A stretch of DNA of 64,000 nucleotides from Pyricularia pennisetigena (lineage: Eukaryota; Ascomycota; Sordariomycetes; Magnaporthales; Pyriculariaceae): contig NC_043742.1 in assembly GCF_004337985.1 (NCBI RefSeq), forward strand, positions 4,887,259-4,951,258, given 5' to 3'. Positions within the stretch are counted from its first letter, which is position 1. Each line of letters starts with the position of its first letter. This document shows, one piece after another, positions 1 to 13,496 of the stretch. The notes beneath the pieces were generated by a model. It saw nothing but the letters and a program-made list of their open reading frames with translations. It was not told where the DNA came from and ran no database searches. The position numbers and the translations under genes are program-made.

Positions 1-938
1 GCCTTGTTGAAAAATACACGCGCCAAGGTCTCTCGTTCAGCCTATTCATTCAACAGACGTTACAACACTCTGTATGCTGGCAGAGGAACAGGACCAGCTA
101 CGCCATGACGTAGCGACCAACGTTCGGCCTGGTCTATTGCGCATGGTGTAGACTGGACCATTTGGACGGCTTACAATGCGAAGAGGCTTTTTAATGCAGA
201 AATGGAGTGTGCCTTGACACGCCCCTCGGATATTACATGGACTATCTCTTTCAAGATACCCAGGACCGAGATACATACCTACCTAACCCTACTAGATGGT
301 TGATGTATTCTATTTGCATCAATTTTTGATGACTGGGAGGCAGGACTATTTCTATTTTATGATTTTATGATATTGAGCCATGGAGGCCCACTGGCATCGG
401 GGCACAATAGACGATATATTTGATTCCATGATAGTATACGGGGAGTGTATTCCAGTTTGTATTGGATATCTGTCATTTATGAGATATACTAGCAAACTCG
501 TTACGAGCGTACAGTTTCGTCATATAACAGTTTAGGCTCATCAATGTTCATGTTCCTGAAAGCAGCCTCTGGCTCGTAATGCTCCTCTCCTAAAGGATCA
601 ACTATAAACACACGTCTTCATCAACCGTAAATATCTATAAAGCCACCCAAAGCACCCACCAAAACTCTCGCTTATTTTATAAGTCCGGTTCCACTTCCGA
701 TCAGTCGATGACCGGGCCAGTATATACACCACGTAACGAGCATCAGAGTAAACGAGCCCAAAAAAAAAAAAAAAAAAGATTGAACAACAAATCGTACCAG
801 TTTAACTACTCAAACGCCCCCTTATACCAAGAATCCCCAGTGAGCATGTCATGCAAGAAAACTCCGCCAATCAGCAAAAAAGATGAAGCATAAAACATCG
901 CAACGACTCGTCCCGTCGACGTTCTCTTTCTTGGCCCT
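1..938. other. Intergenic, no gene recognised
   Basis: No reading frame here has a recognisable domain or a convincing exon structure. The only notable element is a run of 18 A at 760-777. It lies downstream of the 3' end of the Zn2Cys6 regulator on the minus strand, so the right part probably includes that gene's 3' UTR. Confidence 0.6.
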
Positions 939-3092
939 TCAGACGGCCAGCATCTTTTGGGCAACCCATTGTCCCGATGGTCCAGCCGAGGCCGTCGCCT
1001 TGAGCAGGATTTCTGCCTTGGTTTCGTCCATCTGACGCTTGTGCATCGCTTCGCGCTGCTGGATAGGGTTGAGAGCGTAGCCGTTTGTTGGTGGCGCATG
1101 CCTCGCTGACGACAGCAGCTGCTCCAGGTTGGTTGCATTGGGGTATGGCTGCGCCACTAACCCGTCGCGGCGGATCAGCATGGATGGCAGTCTTATTTGA
1201 AGCTGTATATAGGGTTTTTTTTTCTTTTGTCAATCATGTGTTCCTAGCACCTGGCGCTCCCCCCTGCGCCGCCGCTGCCCAAATCGGTTCCACATCCCAA
1301 AGAGCGATCACTCACCTCAGACAGCATAATGGCATATCTGACACCCAGCTCGTTGCCAATGTACTTGAGACGTCCGCAGACCCAAGCCCGCTGAGCGTCG
1401 GTGATGTAGTCCTGAGAGTTAACGCAGGTCAAAGGCCAGGTGAGGAAGTATCCCGCCAGTCCTTTCATAGTGTCCTCCTCTCCGCACGCGAAACCGGACA
1501 AGTCGTGGCGGTCGATGATCTCCTTGCGCTTCAAGTGCCAGCCGAGATGGTATGGCACGGAAGCAATGATGTCCGTGATGGTATCGACGCAAGTCCTCGC
1601 CGCAGTTGCATACTCTGGCGTTGTCCTGTAGTCCACCGGGGAGACTACCCAGGCGGCGCATCGGACGATGATAGAGGCGAGGATCAGCCTGCAGGTCCGG
1701 CACATGTTGGTGACGCTGGCGGTCCAGAAATCGGGGTACATGTCTACGCGGCCGGGGAAGACATCGGCTTTGCTGTAATCACCGTTCGGAACCTTGTCCT
1801 CCCATGCAACCGTCTTGTATCGCCAGCTTTCGGGCATTTCCCTGAGCCAGGCCTGGGCTTCCTGGTCCACCATTTGCGCCCGTCGAATCATGTCCAGCAT
1901 TAGCTCAATATTTTCGGGTGTCCGCGACATGGTTGTCATCAACCTGGTGACCTCGGCTCGCAGTTCTCCAGTCTTGATGTTTATGCCTTGGCACGTAGCC
2001 GCTGCCGGCACCTTGACAGCATCTGACATCCACCACTCGGTACCCATTATAGGCGCTTTGCCTGTGGTGAGAGTATGAATGATCTTGAGACGTCGGATTC
2101 GTTAGCAACGAACCCGCTAGGTACTTTTGATGTCCGACAAAACCAACACTCACCATTTGCGTTCTGACAGCAATAAAGAGCAGTAATCCCGACTTGGTGC
2201 TCAGCTGCTTCCTGCCGCGAGATTTGACCAGTTCTACAGCACCTTCTATGTGAGATCCCCAAGCAAACATTCCCATTTGCTTTGCTGTTATGTTCTGCAG
2301 TTTGTAGACTCTTGTGTCAGCAGGGTCGTTGGTAATGTTGACCTTGGATTGCAAGTTTCCATTGGAAATACACACCTCAAAAAGTCCCAGTAGCAAAATT
2401 GCAGCCAATACAGAATCCGACATCCTCTCCTCTGGATGGCGCAAAGCGATGTTGGTCGCTGCTAGGGCCTTGGTGTACGAAGTCAACGCGCGGTCACCAA
2501 AGTTGATGCCGTTGGCCGTCACCTTGTTTCCGAGAGATGCCAATGCACAGGCGTTGAAGGCATGACGCAGGTGCGTGTTGTTTGCCTCCTTGGCCATCAT
2601 GGGGACCAGATAGTCCATGAAACCTCGCGACCCATCCTGCCTAGGTACCAAGACAAAGTTGGCGAAGAAGTGGCACTGCGCGTGCTGTTCCGGTGCGACA
2701 GTCAGGCTGGGTACAATGGTTGATAACTGATTGTTAAATGGATCCCTCGAAACGGCAGACAGTTGGTTGTCACTGCCGTTGGAATCTATCCGCACGATCT
2801 TGCTGTTCATGGCCTTGCGACTAGCCTTTTGAGCCCTCTTTTTGGTGGCGTTGGTCTCGTTCCTGAAGACCAGGTCGAACTCGTCCTTGTATCCAGGGCA
2901 TTGCCGCCGAGACTTTGCGCACTGGTTGCACGTTGGTTTTGTCTCGTCACACTACGGCACAGGAACAAGGCGATGAGGAGAGTCCAGGTCAGCATTGTCA
3001 TGTCGATCCTCGTATCCAGGCCCGAAACTCACCTTGATTCGACGAGTCCTGCACATCTGGCAGCCCCTTGAGGGCTTTCCGCAGTAGACCAT
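939..3092 (-). CDS. Zn(II)2Cys6 fungal transcription factor
   Basis: Predicted nuclear DNA-binding regulator of the GAL4-type binuclear zinc cluster family. Exons (complement): 3092-3033, 2951-2154, 2083-1316 and 1202-939, giving 629 aa. The six cysteines are at residues 11, 14, 21, 28, 31 and 38 with the usual CX2C-X6-C-X6-CX2C-X6-C spacing, ending in a PGY. The first intron (3032-2952) splits the zinc cluster between Lys20 and Cys21, so the gene is only recognisable after splicing. The remaining ~550 residues look like the fungal-specific transcription factor domain seen in many such regulators. Intron 2 (2153-2084) was chosen because it joins a VRTQM end to an IIHTL start, which restores the conserved helix; intron 3 is 1315-1203. 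All phases agree. The target genes cannot be told from sequence, and no metabolic cluster lies beside it. Confidence 0.85.
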
Positions 3093-6000
3093 GATGAGGG
3101 CGATTAGTTGGTTCTAGCAAGCGGAATTAGTCCCCTTTTCCCTTAAATTATCCGTTCCAAGATGAATGGTGAGCCGTTGCAATCCTAACGTGCCAGGAGT
3201 ATCTGTAGCAGTGCAGCGATATGATCCTGGTGCAGTAAAGATGGCAAGAGGAAAGGATTTGAGGACTATCCCACGGGGAGAACCAAACTCCCTACGTCCA
3301 GGCTGGGGGTGGGGAGGCGGAAGCGCAATAAAGTTCGTCCCGTCTTCTGAAAGCCGTCACTGTCCGACGGGAGGTCGTGCGAGAAGGGGAGGGTGGGCGA
3401 CCATACGGCACCTAGTGACCCAGGGACACGGGCGCCTCGTAGACTGCAAGGCGAACAGAACCAGAAAAAAAAAAAGAAAAAGAGGGCTGCTTTGCCGTGC
3501 CGTGTTTGGTTTCGCTATCTCCTCAATGGGTTAACCAGGAGTAGCAATATAGGTACCTACTTTGTTTATGAGTGCTTGCGAAGCGGAATCTGTGATTATT
3601 TTTGGCGCTGATGAATTTAACGTTGCAGACTGGATTGTTCCGCAGTGAGCGAGCGGGTTGTGGTTGCAGCTGGCGTTTTCTTTTTTTCTTCTGTTTTCCG
3701 GACGAAACCTGAAACCTGAGGAGTACAGACGTACACCAAAACTAGTTTCGACTCCAGTAGTTTGTCAGGCTCTTGAATGAAGATTTACCAAAAGAGGGTT
3801 TTATTTGAATTGAGGAGCAGCAACAAAAAGATGGGAGGAACGAAAAGTAAGGGTAGAGGGGATAGGGAAAATAGGAAGAAGAAAAATAAATCGGTAAAAT
3901 AGAGATAAAACTGCACTGTGGATAAAATAAAATAAAATAAAATAAAACAAGAATCCCAAGCAACAATATCTACGAGGTACATATTTGGGTAGGTAGGTAC
4001 CTGGGGTACCTGAGTGCCTAGGCAAGGTGGTCCGAGTTACGAGAGCCACGCTACGAGATATCTGGTGGGCAGACGTCAAACGAGCGGGGGTGTGACTCGG
4101 ACGTTCGGAAGCCATCGTTTTGGATTGCATGTCCAAGGTCGGCGTTTGCCTACACACAGCCACTTACCAGTTGTTTGAGGTTTGGTGTTTGCTTCTTTTT
4201 GGTTGGTTTATTCCCCTGACGGCTGACAAATTTAATATGATTTGGTCTGAAATCTTTTAATTGCTCTGTTTTGTTTCTTTTACTTTTGGGCCTTTGCTTG
4301 TAGCTCTCCTCGGTTACAGTTTCGTTGTTACAGATGAGAAAAAAAAAAAAAAACGGGTATAGGGTAAGGTAGGTAATGAAGCTCCTCCCAATGCTCCCTA
4401 CATATTTATGGACACTAGCTAGCAACATACCTGGTGTGCTTGACTTGGGGCGATCTACAATTGATTGCAAGTACAGTATATCGGTACACCTAGTAACCTG
4501 GAATAGGGGAGCATGGCTACCTTGTCAACTGGCTGTCAGGCTTCCCGCACCCCTTACTAGCCTTGGTCTAAGTGCCCGCTGGCGCCGCGTCGTTGTTCGT
4601 CTCCATCAGGATGGCGGCATGGGTCTGGGCCAAAGGGCGCCACTATGTCTTCTGCAGAAAGTAACCTTGACCCTCCCTCGACTATCATCGTGATAGAATC
4701 CATGCTACTGTTGAGTGAAGGAATACCGTGCCTATGCGCCCACTAAAACTAGTAGCCATCCTGGCTAAGACGATTATCACACATGATTAATATTGAATAC
4801 CCAGTCGAGATGGATAAGGACAGTCAGTACCAGCGGAATCGACCGTGGGTAGGGAGGTAGCTAGCTTACTACTAGACTAGTAAATAAGCTATCTCGTACT
4901 TGGTAGGATCCTCCTTGCTCTTGTCCCACTCTCCACCTGTTTCCGCTCCTCTTTTTTTGTTTCTGCAGTGATGAATAAATACTACCGTGATACTTTGAGG
5001 TGTTAACTTTGACTTTGTAAATCAACATCAATCACCAAATGATTAAACCCCCCACCTGCAAGCATATCCACGGCCCAAGCAACGCTACATTTGAGTGGTC
5101 AAGGCGGATACAGAACCCTACCTTACTGTCAAAACCGATCGCCCACTCGCCTACTACAGTACCCAGGGAGCCCCAATGTACAGTAGATACGCAAGTAAGC
5201 AAATAGACACCAACTGTCAGTGCCAAGGTGATTAATCGTTACTGCAAGCTAGGTCACCCTACCCACTGACGTTGCACCCGTTTGCACTTGATCCGCATCG
5301 CGCCCGCCTCCACAAGCAGGCAAGACGGACGGCGTTAGGGCCTGAGCGGTGTCAGGACTCTTGAAATACAGTCTCATGGTCGAGTCTAGCAAGCTATCGA
5401 CAAGGTGCTGCGGTAGACTGTTGGTCATGAGCTCTATACCAGGCAACCCAGGTATTGCAGTAATAACCAGTTTTGCAACTTGGTGCGATTTGACGGAAAA
5501 TTTTGAGGGTGGACCACATACAAGGCTGAAGTTCGATCTCGCTGGTGTACCGATCGTCTTGTTCCAGCGACGACATGTTAGTACATCTCCGAGGACGTGT
5601 TTGGCTCGGAATCCGTGCGGTCAACAGCAGCGGCAGATACCGTGTGCATTGCCGGGCTCATGTTGGGTTGGTTTTTGGTTGGTGTTAAACCCCTTTTGAG
5701 GCGCGAGCTTGCTTCCTTCCCCTCATTTCTGTGAAAATCTGTATGGAGTAAGCACAAGATTGCTACTGCACTAGCCCAGCCTAGACCAAGGGTAAATCCT
5801 TGTGCCAGTTCCTTTTCAACACCAGGCACCACCATGCAGCTTTGTGGTCGACCCCGGCTCCAGCTTCCGTGGGCCGAATCCAACGCTACCTGCTTACTGG
5901 ATACTACAGTATTCCTGGTACGTACCTACCTTGTGGAGGAGCATGTACCTGCCTGTCGTACTGTACTGTACTGTCAGACCCGGTAAATCATACATACCAT

Positions 6001-9000
6001 CTTCGGACCGTCCAGAGCAAGATTGCAAACTGGGTCTTTCCTTACCTCTCCCATATTCGGGTTCGCTTAAGCTCTTACCACGTAGTGGATCTGGTTGACG
6101 AACCGCATGAAAAGCTGAACATGGCCGACTAAAACACAAGAACCCCATCAAGCGCCATTCAACCGTGGTCTGCCCGGTTGGAAATTAAATCATTGTTGTA
6201 TCGACTACGGATATCCCGATCTAAAGTAATAATACCTGCTCAGTTATCTGTGGGTAGATACCTAGCTATCTAGCTACCGCATGGAACGAGCGGGGCCGTT
6301 CAGCACACCGCCGTGCAATTGAGTACTAGTAGGTGTCCAAGGGGAAGGGAAAGAAAGAGCAAGAAAAAAATAAATAAACCAAGACACACAAACAGAAAAT
6401 AGGGAGGTAAATGAAAATTAATTACAGGAGCCATGTCCAGAGAGACTCTTGCCGAGGCTGGCAAAGATGGTCGGACCGTACTGCAATTACTGTGCTGTAA
6501 CGACAAGGAAACGGGAAAATGAGGGGTCGTGCTGCAGCTGGATGGAGAGGCGCTTTGACGATACTACCCACATCAGACCGAGACCACACCTTTTTGCCCT
6601 TTCCTTGGCTTCTCAGGTCGTCCCCTGCAAAGGTGCGACTGACCAGCGTCTTGGGAGACAAGGGTCTGGGGGAAGCTTCCGGTTTGGCTGCGATCGTGAA
6701 CCTCACTCGCATCAATGCAGCTTAAATGGCCGTCCGCTGTCTCCACTTCGCAACACATTGCGTTACTTGGCTAAACTGCAGGGAAGGAACTACTCTACCC
6801 TGTACAACTTGTCTATGCCCGCGCAGGCATGGATTTGTTTCCCTACGTTGTAGCTGATGCGACAGCTCAGCCATCTACAATTATGTAGTAAATCACTAAC
6901 TGGAGAACCCAGGCAACATCCTTTCTTTCTGCAATCCATTGGCATAACTGATTATATTAAGTAGCATCCTATCACCTCTTTGCGGCAATTTTCTTCCGGC
7001 GACTGTTGTGTATCAACCCAGCCTAGACCTCGGCATTCCACGTCCAAATTCAGAAATAGTAACACATCATTACGTTATCGTGCCTGATCAAGGAGTAAAA
7101 AGGAAACAAAACTCGATCCACGTCAGTGTTTGGAAAAGAAGAAGAAAATGTTACAGTCCCCTACTGCTACAATAAGTGGTTACAATAATTAATGAGTCTA
7201 CCTGTTCCCTAGAGAGGGGCGCTGTCCGATCTCTGCCGCATGTTCCGATAACACCACCGATGAGTGCTCAGATCCAGCGTACCGTACACCTTGCGTGCAG
7301 CGGCATCAAACAAGATTAGGCACCCGTTCAAGTAATCAATCCTATTGCAGTAAAACAAGTGAGTATTTCAGGAACTTGTGGTCCCAGAGCCTTCTGTCTT
7401 GTGGGATACATATACCGTTACAATCAGAGCATTGACTGTACAGCAGAACCCTGGATTAAGGTGGTATCTTGATCGCTGCCAGGGCAGGCAGGTACCGGCG
7501 TATCTGGACGTACCTATCAAGTACATCATGACCAGGGGCTGCATTTTCTCAAGATCCGATTACGGCTGGCTGCAGATGCAACAAATTATGAGTATATACC
7601 GTAACGTACCCAGTGTTTGACCCCCTCCGATCGTCGAGACTTGGGGGGTTTCTCTCTCCTTTCCTTCAGCCGACGCAGTTTCTCATGCTGCCATCCGGAA
7701 CATATCCATTTGTCTCCTTTGTTACTCTCATCAACCGTGATCGTAATATTGCCATCAGCCAGCCTACTCTGCGTCAGTTAAGCGAGAGTAAAAGGAGAGA
7801 GAGGCTCAGACTTCCGAGCTTCATTGGCAAAAAAAAAAAAAAAGAAAAAAAAAAGGGTACCTAGGTACAAGCTGGTAGATTATGCCTTTACATCAGCTGA
7901 GAGAGACGACTTTGTTCGCTTCAAAATCAAGTTTTGTTTAATCTAGAAATTTTGTCCATTCTTCCTTCCTTTTTCCCTCCAGGCTGAGGCGGACTTTTAT
8001 CGTCGTCCCCTACTTTCTACCTACCAAAACGGACGAAGTTCCTTTACTCCCGCTTTGCCACACTATAATAACCTTGCTGGTATGATCGAATGATGATCCA
8101 CAAATAATCGCGAGATGCTGGTGGCCGTATGGCTAGCCATGCCTTGCGTACTACGGACCGCAGCGAGGACCCCCAAGACAGATAGATCGGTTGCTCACAG
8201 AAACCCTCATCCAATTATGAGACTACAAAAACTTGATTTTGATCCTGGCCATGGACATTGGAATGTGACCACAAATACAAAGTATAGTATTAGTACCTGG
8301 CCATTGCTTTTTTCCATACACACCAGGACACTTACACAGACTAATTACTTGCACGCACGTCTTAATAACGACGAGCATATAACACAAGACCCGCCTCGTA
8401 TGTACTGCCGTACAAATAACGCCACAATATATGTTGGTCGTTCAAGCAAAATAAAAAAAAATTACAAAATAAAAATAAAAAATAAAAACAAAAGGGATGG
8501 GACGGGAACTGGCTCCGCATGAAAATCTGCATCTTCCTTGCTCAAATTGACGTTATGACCCTCACAGGCCGAGGTTGTGTCAACTCATGATCTAGGCTAG
8601 ATAGATTGGTCTTGGCAGTCTGGCCGAGGCGGTAAAATCAATTACCTTGCGCCTTTACTGTACCGGTTGGAAAGTCCCATACCTATCTCATCTGCATCTT
8701 AAACTCAACTTTATTGTCTACTCAGCAGCCGCCTCACCGCGTAAAGAATGGACGTAAGTCTCCGGTGCTCTCGTGCTAAGGCAACTGACCGCTGCTCTAC
8801 GTACAATGATTGTTTGCTGGCGGTATAAGACTCAACGGCTCTGAGCCCATGGGTATAACATGGAAACCGCCGACGAGACAACACAAAAAGTAATCTCCGC
8901 TGCAATCCGAAACACCGCTGCCAACCCTGTGATCCGTTAAGCCTGGTGTGGAATATAGTCGTAGAAGTGAACTAAGACAAATGGAGAATCCAAAGAAAAA

Positions 9001-9090
9001 ATGCTTGAAGGGGTATCGGTTCATCGCGCCACCACAATCGCCACCGCCACTGCTCAGACTCTAGTAATCCCCGCACTTCCTCACCTAGCC
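3093..9090. other. 6-kb gene-poor intergenic region
   Basis: Between the regulator (promoter side) and the 3' end of the exportin. Short open frames (up to ~135 codons) occur on both strands but none has a recognisable domain, plausible splice partners or coding-like composition. The region contains A/T-rich runs (near 3,900-3,950, 4,332-4,354 and 7,829-7,854) and several palindromic GGTACC/CCTAGG-type words (3551-3558, 3996-4010, 7856-7868). No tRNA-like cloverleaf was found by eye. It could hold a noncoding RNA or a degenerate element that I cannot recognise. Confidence 0.5.
7856..7868. repeat. GGTACCTAGGTAC palindromic intergenic word
   Basis: One of the clearest copies of a short word family (GGTACC, CCTAGG, TAGGTACC) that recurs in the intergenic DNA of this window, for example at 3551-3558, 3996-4010, 14181-14210, 14414-14424, 36389-36400, 45623-45632 and 49831-49842. 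I did not notice copies inside the exons I modelled. Function unknown. Confidence 0.45.
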
Positions 9091-12000
9091 CTATTGTCCG
9101 TCAAACAGGTTGGCAACGCCTTCCAAGTCAGGCGTCTTCGTCCGCCCTCCCATGTGGTCCTGCGTAGGAGCTGTCATGAACTCTTGGGCCATTTTGCTCC
9201 GTCCCGACTTCTTACTTTCATTTCCACGGTCGACCCTCTGGAGCTTCCCTTGTTCCGATACACTGACACCCTTGAGATCCTTGAACAGGTCGAGTACCAT
9301 TCCGCGCTGCTGCCTCACGTTTGTCCCGGATCGAGTTATGTACCGAATAGCGTGATCGACATCAGACTCTTTGAGCCCTGGCAAAGAGAGCAGAATACCC
9401 CGAGGAGTTGACGTGAGGGGGCAGTAATGCGCCAGGATTGTTGCAATCAACATTGCCAGTTCGCGCTGGAGGTCCACAAAGTAGGGTTCGTGCATCGAAG
9501 TGATGCATGCTACAAGAACTTCTGAAGAGATGAACTCACGAATCGCGCGTGCCGTTTCCTGCGGGATTGGGAAGTCGTCAGGAACAAGTCCCCTAGTCGG
9601 CGCTGCCGGGGTCTTTCCGTCGTCGTTGCTTTCCTGGGTCCCGCGATCTGGAGACACTGAAAACTCAGGTATGATATATCGGAAGACGCGCAGCACAACC
9701 CCGCAACATCTTGTATCGCGCATACGAATGCCGTGCGCGCAAAACAACAGTAGAGGCTCAACTATAACCGAATGCATCAAGCAGAACTTTCGCAATGCTG
9801 GATGCTGGTTTGGATTTGCCAGGGGTGCCCCGTACGCATCAGAGTCTGCGTTGTGTCGTGTGCATGTTTAGTATTTCCCCACAACCTCGCTGACTTGCTC
9901 GAGACCATGTACGAAGAATCCAAAAAAAACTTACTTATTCTGTGAGGGTCCAGAAAATCGGCAACCATGACAACTGCAGTGTATGTCAACTGCCTCAAAA
10001 TACTCTCGTTCTTCATCTCCTCAGTTAGGGCCTCCCCAGCTGCTTGTACCTCGGACTGGAAGCCGAGTTTCTCCCACTCTGTGTTGATCTTGTTGTCAAT
10101 TTGCTGGAAGCATGCTGCAAGCAGCGGTGGTAGAAAGTGCTCCCGCAGCTGTACCGGACAGTGATCGACAAGATACCTGACCAGATTCAGCAGGTTGATG
10201 ATCTGATGCGACGACAAACAGACAGAGTCGGCGAAGAGCGCGAGCGAAAGTGGACCCGGTAGCTCATCGAACCCGTAGAACTGAAGGTCTAGGCGGCTCA
10301 TGCAGAAGAGAATCGCGTAGCAAGTGTCGCGCACCACCCTGACGGCGCCACGGATAGTTGACGCGAGTCCTTCGAGCGTTCCCTTTTTGTCAACAACCCT
10401 GGCATAAAATTCATCCTTGCTTCCTTCCGAGATGCCTGCTTGCCAGAACCTGTCGGCTAGCACGCGGCCTACGATAGATTTCATTTCCTGGGGTAGGTTT
10501 ACCCAGTTGCTGTGGTTATGGCAAGCGTGGGCATGTCTATGTTCAAAAGCCACGAGTGTTAGCAAATCGGAGCCCTGTCCTGGCGGTGGAGAGCTTATTC
10601 AAGATTACCTGAGCATTTGTAAGAGATGAGGAAGGATAATCGGAAAGCCCTCTTGCCAAAGCTTGCAGGACGCTTCATACGGTGCGGACCCCTTGTCGAG
10701 CTTTTCTACCGAGTAAGTGAGGAAAGTTTTGGTTGGTCGGAGTGGTAGCATCTATTCATGAACGGAGAGTCAGCTGCGTGATATCGACACGAACACCGTT
10801 GGTTCTTTAAACAACTAACCGTTTGCCGCTCTTCCAGCTCAGCCTGAAGAGCCAATCCCTCTGCGTCCAGTGGCACGGCACCCCAGTCTGCTATCTTGTG
10901 AACCTCTTTGCTTGCCAAATATCTCTGAGCCTTGTCCAGGGCCATCGCCTCGCAAAAGTTGCTGTAGGATGACAGAGCCTGACCCAGTGCTGGATTACTC
11001 CACTGAGCCAGCACCGGGTTGATAAATGGCTGCAGGCGCATGATCCTCGATTCTTGGTCAATCTCGGACGCGCGATGAATGATGATGAAAAGAAAAGACT
11101 GATAAGCGAGCTGCCTCTTGTCGTCGAGCGTGCCCGAGGATATCATCTCCTTGACTTTGGCCTCGATATGGCTGTAGACCTCAAGAAGCTTGTCGGGCAT
11201 CTTTGACGCCAGGCGTTGAAGCTCCACCATGCTTTCTGATTGAAGATCCTTAACCGATTCGTTGAAGAGCCGGTACTCTGGTTGAGGGTTTGGCCATGTG
11301 ACAAGAATATGCTCCAGTACCTTGAGCATGAATTCCGAGTTTCTGTCAAGGGCAGTTGTAGAGAAGGCGACCAAGAGCTGGAGTATCCGTTTTCGGATCA
11401 TCGGATCCTAATAGTGGCATGGGTTAGTCTCTTTTCTTCTGCATCTTCCAACTGTGCTAAAACATACCTCGAATTCCCTTTTAAGCAGACGATTACACCA
11501 TCCTTCGAAGCTCTCCTCTAGAGAAGTTTTCCGTTGTAGCTGTCAAAAATTATAGGTTAGTACTTGTCGGCATCGGCTGCTTGCAGTTTAGGACCAACGT
11601 TTTCTGGTATGGTAAAGTCCATGCTCTGTCGCCATTTGACATATCCTTTCAGAGCCGACTCAATGACAGTAAAACGAGCATCGATGGTCAGGGCTTCCAT
11701 CGAGTTCTTGTTGTAACTCGAAGCTATGAAATGATATGTCAGTAACTAAAGATGTCTTTTATGAACTGATTCCAATGACTCACGATCCAGAGGCGCCTTG
11801 CCGTTATACAAACGATCAAGTACTTCATCAGCCTGTCCAAGGATGTGCTGAAGAGCATCCACGAGCTTCAGTTGCACAATACTCTCAATAACTTGCGAGC
11901 AGTACCGACGGTAGTTGCCCAGGAAAGCATGTCTTTCAGGAATTGTGTCGGTGTCTTCCATAAGAAACGTATATGTTGCGTCTCTCGTATCCTCTGGCAG

Positions 12001-13496
12001 GTGCTCGTACTGCACAAGCCGCGAGCTGCAAACCTCAAGCAGGTGGCCAACAAGAGCAGTCTCGCCTATCGAAGCCCCGAAATCAGGATTATGCAATAGC
12101 CGTGTCCATGTTACAAGAACTGGTATCGAAACAACCAGGCTCTGACTCTGGAGGATCAACAGCAAAAATTCGAAGAACCCTTGAAGCTCGATACCTGACG
12201 GGAGACATTCCATCCTTCTATCGAGGTAGTTGCCAAGAGAAGAGACCATCTATGGCAGTATAACCGTGAGTTGGCTGCAGTATGAATCGTACTAGTCTGG
12301 GTAAACTTACTTCTGAGAACTTTTTGGCAAACTGATATTTGTCGTCATCGATATCGTCCGGATCAATGGCAGAGGACCACTCAAACAACCTTCTGCCTAG
12401 CTCCACGAACTTTGGATCGTACATGGGTACGACCAGGTTCACAAAATCATCGTCAACAAAGTTGTTTCTGCCGTATAGAGCGTGTATTGCCTCGAGAGCA
12501 GCCTTGATGCCGAGTTAACTACTAGTGTTCAACGAGAGCGATAGATGTCTCAGGAGAGCGACGCTTCTTTCCAGCATGACATAGCGACGGGGGTCTGCCA
12601 GGGAGAGGACATACCTTCTGAACCGCAACGTGAGATGCGGCAAGGCCATTACACATAAGCCCAACACAGCCCGAGCTCGCCAAGGCTTGTGGTATGGCCC
12701 ATGGAATGACTGAGTGTAGCACCGAAAGCGACTTTATAGCGCAAGTCCGGATATCATCGTTGTTCTGTACGTCTCCAGCCAAGCAATCCCCGAGCAAGCG
12801 TGACACGCGTATGATCCAACCATCTTCACCGGCCCTGATATTACTGACGCTGGAGCGTGACGGAAACTGCTCAGACAGCACCGACAGCGGTGTGAAAATA
12901 TCAACACAAATCTTGGATAAAGTCGCCTCACGCATAGCGACCGTGGGATCGTCGCCCGAAACACCGAATATCTCATCCGACAAAGATTCGAGTATGAAGA
13001 GCACGAGCTCCTTGTGAGCAGTCGGGCCGGGTATATTCCACATCGCCATTAGCAGCTCATCCATCTCGGCCCAGTCCGGGCCCCAGCACCGCTTTGCTAT
13101 TTCGACCCAAAGCTGTGCTACCTTGTTGCGGATATAGAGCGGGTCGTCCCGGCTGACATTTTCGGCTAGCTGAAGCACCCACCCTCGTAAGTATCCAAGC
13201 TGCTCTCCCGAGTAATCCCCCCATTTGTGTTTTATAGCATGTTCAAGAAGCGAGAGGCCATAGTGTCGGATGATGGGCTCCTTGCCCTTGACCTGGGCCA
13301 GATTAAAACCAACGGATGGAGACTGGTCAAGACCCTTGATGCCCTCAAGAAACTCCTGTGCTTCTCGGCGGGACTGGTTGCTCGAGTGAGGGCTGTATAT
13401 CAGGTTGAGAGCGTCGTGGATCTTGGGCAGCACTTCGGACTCTTCAGTGGCATCACCGGTCGTAGCCATGGCCCCGTTGGAGGGAAGGGCTGCCAT
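9091..13496 (-). CDS. MSN5: Karyopherin/exportin MSN5 (exportin-5 family)
   Basis: Importin-beta superfamily exportin that carries phosphorylated proteins and some RNAs out of the nucleus with Ran-GTP. Nine exons (complement): 13496-12615, 12502-12311, 12249-11784, 11723-11599, 11539-11468, 11407-10820, 10751-10609, 10536-9935 and 9845-9091, about 1274 aa, the normal size for the family. All joins keep frame. The N-terminal half has helical HEAT-type repeats and an Xpo1-like segment (WVEIAKRCWGPDW ... ELVLFILESLSDEIF). The start is uncertain: in-frame Met codons occur at 13535, 13496 and 13469; the family N-terminus (segment beginning ATTGDATEESEV) favours 13496 or 13469. The intron at 11598-11540 needs a GTTGGT donor. 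Introns are otherwise ordinary. The identification rests on overall sequence resemblance, without a search. Confidence 0.88.

Noticed and set aside
1085..1903. 272-codon open frame on the plus strand
   Set aside because: It runs antisense across two exons and an intron of the Zn2Cys6 regulator and has no recognisable domain.
5349..5699. 116-codon open frame in the gene-poor region
   Set aside because: No domain, no splice partners, and an equally long frame on the opposite strand; consistent with chance.
8618..8680. TGGCCGAGGCGG stretch resembling the D-arm of a leucine or serine tRNA
   Set aside because: No anticodon stem, variable arm or T arm follows at the right spacing.
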